A DNA stretch of 27,417 nt from the NCBI GenBank assembly GCA_964370675.1, contig CAYJKC010000028.1:1-27417 (forward strand), in the 5' to 3' direction. The position numbers and the translations under genes are program-made. This document shows positions 21,794-27,417 of this stretch, one piece after another. A model generated the notes under the pieces. The model had not been told where the DNA came from, did not search any database, and saw nothing but the letters and a program-made list of their open reading frames with translations. Origin of the DNA: CAYJAD01 sp964370675 (GTDB lineage: Bacteria; Desulfobacterota; Desulfovibrionia; Desulfovibrionales; Desulfovibrionaceae). Position 1 is the stretch's first letter, and the number at the start of each line of letters is the position of its first letter.

Positions 21794-22573
21794 CTATAGC
21801 CACTGCCAAGAATAATAACGTTCAATAATTTTTGCAGGTATGGTCACAATAAGAGTTAAAAGCAAATAAATGGCGGCAACCATAACCCAAAGCTCTAAGG
21901 AGAGAAATGTATCAGCAATGACAATTTGAGCTTGCATGGTTAAATCAGGCAAGGCTATAGCACTAACCAAGGCCGAATCTTTTATCAGGGATACAGTTTG
22001 ATTGGTTAAAGGAGGCAATACTCGACGCAAAGCTTGTGGTATAATAATGTGTGCAAAAATATAGGCACGCGAAAAACCAAAACTAGAAGCAGCATCCCAC
22101 TGCCCTTGAGGAATAAAGCCAATACCAGCCCTAAAAACCTCTGCCATATAAGCCCCTTCAAACAAAGCTAATGTCCAAACAGCTGCCCAAAATGGGGAAA
22201 GCCCCAAAATCGGAGCAAAAACAAAATACATAACAAATAGTTGTATTAAAAGAGGAGTGTTGCGCACAATGCCCACATAACCGGCTGCAAGACCTCGTCC
22301 TACAAAAAGTGGCGTATAACGCAAAAGAGCAGTACCAAGACCAAGTAAAATAGAAAGTATGAAACTTACACTCACAATGCGTATGCTTAGCCATAACCCT
22401 TGCAAAAGCGGACCAACAACAATTTCATCATTGCGCACTCTAAGAACATAACGAAAAGCTCTTTGCCATTGCCAATCATACACACTATCTTGCAAAGAAA
22501 AACCCCACCACACAGCAATACAAACAATGCCAAGCAAAGGACCATATGAAAAAATTTTACGCATCATTGTCAT
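21794..22573 (-). CDS. polar amino acid ABC transporter permease (His/Glu/Gln/Arg type)
   Basis: The 259-residue inner-membrane permease has an N-terminal helix (Y-G-P-L-L-G-I-V-C-I-A-V), then the family core: L-S-I-R-I-V-S-V-S-F, Y-V-G-I-V-R-N-T-P-L-L-I-Q-L near residue 102, and the cytoplasmic EAA loop E-V-F-R-A-G-I-G-F-I-P-Q-G-Q-W-D-A-A. The late I-P-Q-A-L-R-R-V-L-P-P and L-I-K-D-S-A-L-V-S motifs are typical of HisM/GlnP-type permeases. No binding protein or ATPase gene adjoins it, so its partners must be elsewhere. No strong ribosome-binding site is seen; TTGACA and TACTAT, 16 bases apart, sit immediately upstream, so a very short or leaderless message is possible. Confidence 0.92.
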   Translation of the reverse strand: MTMMRKIFSYGPLLGIVCIAVWWGFSLQDSVYDWQWQRAFRYVLRVRNDEIVVGPLLQGLWLSIRIVSVSFILSILLGLGTALLRYTPLFVGRGLAAGYVGIVRNTPLLIQLFVMYFVFAPILGLSPFWAAVWTLALFEGAYMAEVFRAGIGFIPQGQWDAASSFGFSRAYIFAHIIIPQALRRVLPPLTNQTVSLIKDSALVSAIALPDLTMQAQIVIADTFLSLELWVMVAAIYLLLTLIVTIPAKIIERYYSWQWL

Positions 22574-22622
22574 TCATAGTAGCATGGAGAAGTAAACTGT
22601 CAAGAAAAGACTTGCACAAAAG

Positions 22623-22672
22623 AAAGCCCCCCTGTTATAGAACTCTGTCCAATTAGCTCTATAAGGGAGGCT
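22623..22672 (-). terminator. terminator-like hairpin upstream of the ABC permease
   Basis: AAGCC-x-CCC-TTATAGA on one arm mirrors TCTATAA-GGG-x-GGCTT on the other, with one mismatch, a 2-base bulge and a 16-base loop. On the minus strand it is followed by TCTTTT, as in an intrinsic terminator. It lies about 50 bases before the permease start on the same strand, so it could be an attenuator or the end of a small transcript. Confidence 0.5.
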
Positions 22673-22690
22673 TCAAGCAAAAGGAAGGAA

Positions 22691-22711
22691 GCTATGTAAT
22701 ATTTACATAGC
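22691..22711. repeat. perfect 21-bp inverted repeat
   Basis: GCTATGTAA and TTACATAGC flank TAT. It may be an operator for the permease or part of a leader hairpin. Confidence 0.55.
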
Positions 22712-22763
22712 AATAAGCATGCCAGACCATCAAAAAAAACAACAAAGCCTTCAAGTCACTAAA

Positions 22764-22799
22764 ATATAAAAACATCAACAAAAAGTGTGGTTTTTATAT
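22764..22799. repeat. AT-rich inverted repeat
   Basis: ATATAAAAAC (22764-22773) is exactly complementary to GTTTTTATAT (22790-22799). The low complexity reduces its weight. Confidence 0.5.
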
Positions 22800-22878
22800 C
22801 AATAATTTTCGGTAAAAAAAACTATACTTCTTTAATAGAATTTTAGTCATTTGGTCATTTAGCTTAAAAAAAGCTGTA

Positions 22879-22894
22879 CTGCATTTAAATGCAG
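22879..22894. repeat. 16-bp perfect palindrome
   Basis: CTGCATTTAAATGCAG is its own complement. It lies midway between the divergent permease and pgi genes, a suitable place for a regulator site. Confidence 0.5.
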
Positions 22895-23085
22895 CTAGTT
22901 AGTCAAATGTTAAAAATTTGAGCAGACCATAAAATTTACTCTTAACAGCCTGAACAGCTCTTGCATTTTATAGTATATCCTTATACATATGTATATGAAG
23001 TAACTAAAGGCTGATGTTTTAACAAAAGCTTATAAATAATGTCTTGCACAGAACATAGCCTAACAACATACTATAGAGGTAACAA

Positions 23086-24432
23086 ATGTCAAAACGCCAT
23101 AGCATTGAATGGTCCCAAGCCTACATAGGGCGTATGCAACAACAAAACTTACCAGATTTAAGTGCGCAAGGATCACTGCTTTCTGCTCGCCTTGCCAAAG
23201 AGCTTAGCGCAGGTGAATTACCATTTCTATCTATGCCCTATAGAGCGCAGCTTGATAAGGACATGACCAATGTTGTACCGCACTTAAAAAAATTTGAACA
23301 TATGCTTGTCTTAGGCATTGGAGGTTCAGCTCTTGGAGCTCGCGCCATACAAAAAGCCTTCGCACCAGAACAAGACGGACCTTGCCACAAAGGTCCATGG
23401 CTGTGGATTGCTGATAATGTGTGTGCCGCAACCTTTGAATCTTGGCTTGACAAGCTACCGCCACAAAAAACTATTGTAGTTTGTATTAGTAAGTCCGGCG
23501 GCACCATTGAAACCCTTGCTCAATATTTTTTAGTACGTGAATGGCTGCAAAAAAACTTACCCCAGTCTTGGGCTGAACACATGGTTCTTATCACTGACAA
23601 AGAAAAGGGATTTTTACGCGAAGAAGTTAATGCTAATAACCTACTATCATTAGAAGTTCCTGACTTTTTAGGTGGTAGATATTCAGCACTTTCTGCCGTA
23701 GGCATGGTCCCGGCGGCCTTTTTAGGAATTAATTGGCAAGGTCTATTAAATGGTGCAGCAGAAGTGGCAAAACCTCTAGTTGATGCTCCGCAAAGTCTTG
23801 AAAGTCATCCTGCTTATTCTTTGGCAAAGTGGTGCTTCGGACTTGAGCAAAATAATTATACACAACTTATTTTATTTTCCTATATACCCAAGTGGGCAAC
23901 GCTTGGTCCTTGGTTTGCGCAATTGTGGGCAGAAAGCCTTGGAAAATCAGGTAAAGGCACCATGCCCATTGCTGCCACAGGTGTTACAGACCAACACTCC
24001 ATCCAACAGATGTTTTTAGATGGTCCAAGAGATAAAGGGTGCATTTTCCTCTCTGCTAAAGAGCTAGTTAAGGGCAGAGTCTTCCCTAAAGATTTACCTG
24101 CTAATTGGCAATGGTTATGTGGTAAACCCTTTGGAGCTTTATTAGATGCAGAGGGTCTTGGCACTCGTATGGCCTTAACCTCAACTAATACTCCACTTGT
24201 GCATATACAAATGGCTAAAACCAAAGAAGAAGCAGCTGGAGCTCTTATGTTGCTTTTAGAGGCATGCACAATTTTTACAGGCTGGCTTATGGACATTAAC
24301 CCCGTAGACCAACCAGCAGTAGAGCTTGGCAAGCGTTTGGCCAATGCCCAATTAGGAGCGCCAGGTTATGCTAAGGAAGAGGCTGAGCTTGCTGCATACC
24401 TAGGTATTGCTCAAGATATTCAGGAATTTTAA
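23086..24432 (+). CDS. pgi: glucose-6-phosphate isomerase
   Basis: Pgi interconverts glucose-6-phosphate and fructose-6-phosphate in the cytoplasm. The 448-residue protein has the sugar-isomerase core: V-L-G-I-G-G-S-A-L-G-A-R near residue 77 and C-I-S-K-S-G-G-T-I-E-T near 134 bind the phosphate. A G-G-R-Y-S-A-L-S-A-V-G motif is at about 195-206, with Q-L-W-A-E-S-L-G-K near 281 and T-D-Q-H-S-I-Q-Q-M-F-L-D-G near 303. The length fits the shorter bacterial type. AGAGG lies 6 bases before the ATG. Its TAA is directly followed by the ATG of the sensor kinase gene, so the two are almost certainly co-transcribed, an unusual partner for a glycolytic gene. Confidence 0.97.
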   Translation: MSKRHSIEWSQAYIGRMQQQNLPDLSAQGSLLSARLAKELSAGELPFLSMPYRAQLDKDMTNVVPHLKKFEHMLVLGIGGSALGARAIQKAFAPEQDGPCHKGPWLWIADNVCAATFESWLDKLPPQKTIVVCISKSGGTIETLAQYFLVREWLQKNLPQSWAEHMVLITDKEKGFLREEVNANNLLSLEVPDFLGGRYSALSAVGMVPAAFLGINWQGLLNGAAEVAKPLVDAPQSLESHPAYSLAKWCFGLEQNNYTQLILFSYIPKWATLGPWFAQLWAESLGKSGKGTMPIAATGVTDQHSIQQMFLDGPRDKGCIFLSAKELVKGRVFPKDLPANWQWLCGKPFGALLDAEGLGTRMALTSTNTPLVHIQMAKTKEEAAGALMLLLEACTIFTGWLMDINPVDQPAVELGKRLANAQLGAPGYAKEEAELAAYLGIAQDIQEF

Positions 24433-25896
24433 ATGGATCAAGTAGAAAGTAAAAACCAAAAACCCAGAGCGGACTTACCATTAAGTTATGCAAGAACCTT
24501 ATCTTGGTTATCTTTATTACTAATCTTAACCATAAGCTTAGTTCTTTCGGTTTTTATTGCCAATAGTGCACGTGAAAATTTATTAACCAAGCAAGAAGAG
24601 TTTGCTAATTTGGTGGCTAGCAACTTAAACCACCAAATTTATAGACGATTCATGTTACCAACCGTTTTAGCATATGGCAGAGTTACTCTACGCAATGCAG
24701 CTCAATATGAGCGATTAGACGAAATTGTGCGCTCGGTTATTCATGGACTAGAAATGCAGCGCTTACGTTTGTATGATTTTAGCCGCATTGTTTCATATTC
24801 TACCGATAATGAAGACCTTGGGCGCACCGGCATTGCTCCACTAAGTGTTGGCGATGCCCTGCGAGGTGAAAAACCAAAATCTGAAATTATTTCTACCTTT
24901 CCCATGTGGCAAGCACCATTTAGACTACCCTTGGAACCAGGCAGCTTTGTATTAAGAACCATCTATCCACTAACCGGTGAAGTGCGAAATAGCCAAGGAG
25001 AAGTGCATACGCCTGTTATGGGTGTTTTAGAATTAAGCCAAGATATTACTGAAGATTATGAATCGGTACTAGCCTTTCAAGGCTTAATTGTGGGGGTTAG
25101 CCTTTTATCATCCATAATATTGTTTTCCATGCTTTTAATGCTTATAAGGCGCGCAGAAAAAGTGCTTGCAGAGCGCATGCTTAAAAATAAAGCTTTAGAA
25201 GACGAGCTACATAGCACTGAAAAACTTGTTAGCATGGGACGTGTTATTGCAAGCATAGCCCATGAAATTCGTAACCCTTTAGGCATAATTCGCTCTAGTG
25301 CAGAATTTTTGCAAGGTCGCACCGATAAGGCTGATGTATCTACCAAACGTATATTGGGAGCTATTTATGATGAATCTTGCCGATTAAGCCAAACTGTTAA
25401 TGATTTTTTAGACTATGCAAGACCAAGGCAGCCTAGCAAAAATATTATTGATATTAATTTAGTTTTAGATCAAGCCCAAGCCTTTTTAGAGGGTGAGTTT
25501 AGTCGGGTGCAAATTTCTATTAAGCGTGACATTAAACCAGAACTTTTTGTAGCTGGTGATAAAGACCTACTATATAGAGCTTTTTATAATATACTTGTTA
25601 ATGCCCAACAAGCTATGGATGGTCCTGGCATCATAAGCATTAGCGCAACCAATGTAGATGATTCTATTATATTACACTTTGAAGATACAGGACCTGGATT
25701 TCCAGATGATATTATAGAAAATATTTTTGACCCCTTTTTCACCACCAAAGAAAGCGGAACTGGTCTTGGTTTAGCCATTGTAAAAAGCATTATTAATAGT
25801 CATGATGGACGAGTGTTTTTAGAAAATTCTAGTGATGGTGGAGCTATTATTAACGTGCAATTACCAAAAGTTACAAACAATTTGCTTGAAGCTTAA
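24433..25896 (+). CDS. membrane sensor histidine kinase of a sigma-54-type two-component system
   Basis: The 487-residue kinase has a first membrane helix at about residues 24-46, a periplasmic sensing region of roughly 165 residues and a second helix at about 214-240. A coiled linker follows, then the HisKA domain with the phospho-acceptor His277 in S-I-A-H-E-I-R-N-P. The ATP-binding domain shows N-I-L-V-N-A-Q-Q-A-M (N box), F-E-D-T-G-P-G-F (G1), I-F-D-P-F-F-T-T-K (F box) and G-T-G-L-G-L-A-I (G2). The overall form resembles ZraS/AtoS-like kinases. The signal is unknown; the periplasmic part is not a family I recognise. It begins at the base after the pgi stop and is followed by its regulator after 14 bases. 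Confidence 0.93.
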   Translation: MDQVESKNQKPRADLPLSYARTLSWLSLLLILTISLVLSVFIANSARENLLTKQEEFANLVASNLNHQIYRRFMLPTVLAYGRVTLRNAAQYERLDEIVRSVIHGLEMQRLRLYDFSRIVSYSTDNEDLGRTGIAPLSVGDALRGEKPKSEIISTFPMWQAPFRLPLEPGSFVLRTIYPLTGEVRNSQGEVHTPVMGVLELSQDITEDYESVLAFQGLIVGVSLLSSIILFSMLLMLIRRAEKVLAERMLKNKALEDELHSTEKLVSMGRVIASIAHEIRNPLGIIRSSAEFLQGRTDKADVSTKRILGAIYDESCRLSQTVNDFLDYARPRQPSKNIIDINLVLDQAQAFLEGEFSRVQISIKRDIKPELFVAGDKDLLYRAFYNILVNAQQAMDGPGIISISATNVDDSIILHFEDTGPGFPDDIIENIFDPFFTTKESGTGLGLAIVKSIINSHDGRVFLENSSDGGAIINVQLPKVTNNLLEA

Positions 25897-25910
25897 CCCG
25901 AGGACTTATT

Positions 25911-27290
25911 ATGAACGAAAAAGCACACTTGCTTATTATTGATGATGAAAAAAACTATTTATTAGTCTTGCAAGCCATGCTTGAAGATGAAGGATATAAA
26001 GTTACAACATTAAATGATCCAGAAACTGCCCTACCTTTTTTAGAAGAATCAGAGGTTGATGTGGTGGTTACTGATATGAAAATGCCTCGCATCAGTGGGC
26101 GCGAAATTCTTGAAAAGGTTAAAAAAAATTGGCCACACATTCCAGTTTTGATTATGACTGCCTTTGGTAGCATAGAAAGTGCCGTTGAAGTTATGAAATA
26201 TGGTGCTTTTGACTACATTACAAAACCTTTTGCCAATGATGAACTATTATTATCCTTACACAATGCTGTGGAGCTTTCCACCACCCATAGACAATATCGA
26301 CTATTGCAAGAAGCTATGGAAGTACGCTATGGAACGCATCAAATTATTGGACGTAGCCGCGGCATACATGATGTACTAAACATGGTGGAGCGAGCAGCAC
26401 CAAGCCGTTCTACTGTGCTAATTAGCGGTGAATCAGGCACAGGCAAAGAGCTTGTTGCAAGGGCTGTGCATGTATCTTCTCCGCGTAAAGATGGTCCATT
26501 TGTTTCGGTTAACTGCATGGCGCTAAATCCTGGAGTATTAGAAAGCGAACTTTTTGGACATGAAAAAGGTTCTTTTACCGGTGCCATAGCCATGCGCCGT
26601 GGTCGCTTTGAACAGGCTGATAGCGGAACTCTTTTTTTAGATGAAATAGCCGAACTTACACCAGATTTGCAAGTTAAATTATTACGTGTACTTCAAGAAA
26701 AACGTTTTGAACGTGTTGGTGGCGGTGATGAAATTGAAGTAGACATTAGAGTTGTAGCAGCAACTAATAAAAACTTGCAAGAATTAGTAGAGTCCGGCGC
26801 TTTTAGAGATGACCTATATTATAGATTAAATGTAGTAGAAGTACATCTACCACCCTTACGTGAACGCAGAGAAGATATTCCGTTATTGGTGGCTCATTTT
26901 GCCGAAAGCTTTGCTAAAGAAAATGATATGCCCATTAAGGCTTTTAGCACAGAAGCTCTTAATTATCTCATAGGATATGAATGGCCAGGCAATATTAGGC
27001 AGCTACAAAATGTGGTTGAACGATGCACAGTACTTGTTCAATCAGAAACTATTAGCTTAGATAATTTACCTCCAGAAGTCCGAGATGAAGAAGCACAATT
27101 TAAAAGTGCTGTAGATTTATTACCAGTTCAGCTAGATCTTGCCGATACTATGGAAAAAATTGAAGCTGCTCTTGTGCGCAGAGCTTTGGCAAGGTCACAA
27201 TTTGTACAAGTAAAAGCCGCTGAATTGTTAGGAATTTCTAAAAGCTTACTGCAATATAAGCTAAAAAAATATGGTATTACCGGTCATTAG
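25911..27290 (+). CDS. sigma-54-dependent response regulator (NtrC family)
   Basis: The 459-residue activator has three domains. The receiver carries D-D-E near the start, the phospho-acceptor Asp55 in V-V-T-D-M-K-M-P, the Thr of I-M-T-A-F-G and the Lys of I-T-K-P-F. The AAA+ domain has Walker A G-E-S-G-T-G-K-E near 173, E-L-F-G-H-E-K-G-S-F-T-G-A (the sigma-54 loop, Ser in place of the usual Ala), Walker B L-F-L-D-E-I-A, and F-R-x-D-L-Y-Y-R-L-N. The C-terminal Fis-like helix-turn-helix reads A-A-E-L-L-G-I-S-K-S-L-L-Q-Y-K-L-K-K-Y. It should open sigma-54 promoters when phosphorylated by the kinase encoded 14 bases upstream. Target genes are not evident in this window. Confidence 0.96.
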   Translation: MNEKAHLLIIDDEKNYLLVLQAMLEDEGYKVTTLNDPETALPFLEESEVDVVVTDMKMPRISGREILEKVKKNWPHIPVLIMTAFGSIESAVEVMKYGAFDYITKPFANDELLLSLHNAVELSTTHRQYRLLQEAMEVRYGTHQIIGRSRGIHDVLNMVERAAPSRSTVLISGESGTGKELVARAVHVSSPRKDGPFVSVNCMALNPGVLESELFGHEKGSFTGAIAMRRGRFEQADSGTLFLDEIAELTPDLQVKLLRVLQEKRFERVGGGDEIEVDIRVVAATNKNLQELVESGAFRDDLYYRLNVVEVHLPPLRERREDIPLLVAHFAESFAKENDMPIKAFSTEALNYLIGYEWPGNIRQLQNVVERCTVLVQSETISLDNLPPEVRDEEAQFKSAVDLLPVQLDLADTMEKIEAALVRRALARSQFVQVKAAELLGISKSLLQYKLKKYGITGH

Positions 27291-27328
27291 AAATCAGGAA
27301 TATATTATATCTTGTTAAAATAGCATCA

Positions 27329-27359
27329 AAAAAGCCTTCCTCAAGTGGAAGGCTTTTTT
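27329..27359 (+). terminator. intrinsic terminator of the pgi-kinase-regulator operon
   Basis: AAAAAGCCTTCC (27329-27340) pairs with GGAAGGCTTTTT (27347-27358) around TCAAGT, ending in a T-run. It lies 38 bases after the regulator stop. Confidence 0.95.
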
Positions 27360-27360
27360 A

Positions 27361-27417
27361 CTATTACGGCTTTAGCCGGTTGAGCCGAAGGCGAAACAGT
27401 TAACCACCCGCTATGCG
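27361..27417. other. more GC-rich segment at the window edge, possible partial element
   Basis: After the terminator the sequence becomes visibly more GC-rich, with the short dyad CGGCT-TT-AGCCG at 27367-27378. A minus-strand frame enters from the window edge and stops inside the terminator loop at 27341, but it is only 25 codons and may be fortuitous. Too little is visible to name it. Confidence 0.3.

Larger units (their letters stand above)
22574..23085. other. 512-bp gene-free region rich in dyads
   Basis: No open frame of note lies on either strand. The segment is AT-rich and holds several inverted repeats: 22623-22672, 22691-22711, 22764-22799, 22879-22894 and 22982-22995 (TATACATATGTATA). 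It must carry the divergent promoters of the ABC permease and pgi. A short direct repeat GTCATTT occurs twice at 22845-22859. AGAGG before 23086 is the pgi ribosome-binding site. Confidence 0.6.

Noticed and set aside
25955..26173. Antisense frames within the response regulator, and similar ones in pgi and the kinase gene
   Set aside because: They are mirror images of conserved coding sequence without start signals.

Overview
The window reads as ordinary chromosome of an anaerobic, moderately AT-rich member of the Desulfovibrionaceae (sulfate-reducing Desulfobacterota or a close relative). This rests on gene content: a monofunctional Ni-Fe CO dehydrogenase (CooS) with its CooC maturation ATPase, a split oxygen-sensitive class I fumarase, a small periplasmic cytochrome c553-like protein, a sigma-54 two-component pair and a Desulfovibrio-style flgM locus. 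I see no rRNA, tRNA, CRISPR array, insertion sequence or prophage. The species cannot be named from the sequence alone.

Layout. 93-5389 (+): a tight run of a COG3671-type membrane protein, a CbiR-like TIM-barrel protein, a DHH-family phosphoesterase and cooS, then a 332-bp spacer packed with inverted repeats, then cooC. 5412-12073 (-): a probable operon read argF, argB, a secreted alpha/beta-hydrolase-like protein, aroE and uvrA, with a long imperfect palindrome upstream of argF. 12494-13905 (+): the two fumarase subunits, ending at a terminator shared with a convergent cytochrome c gene (-). 14525-15867 (+): XTP/dITP diphosphatase overlapping a TrmN6-like methyltransferase, facing a DAACS-type symporter (-) across a hairpin. 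17367-18383 (+): an exported DUF1254/DUF1214 protein, facing a NhaD/CitMHS-type antiporter (-). 20145-20735 (+): TrmH. 20882-21694 (-): flgM behind a small conserved gene with a well-matched sigma-28 promoter. 21794-22573 (-): a lone amino-acid ABC permease. 22574-23085: non-coding, rich in dyads. 23086-27290 (+): pgi, a sensor kinase and a sigma-54 response regulator, ending at a strong terminator.

How the genes work together. CooS interconverts CO and CO2, and CooC helps load nickel into its C-cluster. The CbiR-like and DHH proteins just upstream may share its transcript. ArgF and ArgB are arginine-synthesis enzymes and AroE belongs to the shikimate pathway. Fumarase and the nearby dicarboxylate-type symporter are consistent with C4-dicarboxylate metabolism. 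FlgM holds back sigma-28, and the sigma-28 promoter in front of its neighbour implies the usual feedback loop.

Most genes are housekeeping and I found no clear new defence or mobile system. The points most worth a second look are the CX2C D-cluster of CooS, the chain of inverted repeats before cooC, the CbiR-DHH-CooS linkage, and the exported hydrolase-like protein whose catalytic Ser (and probably His) is replaced.
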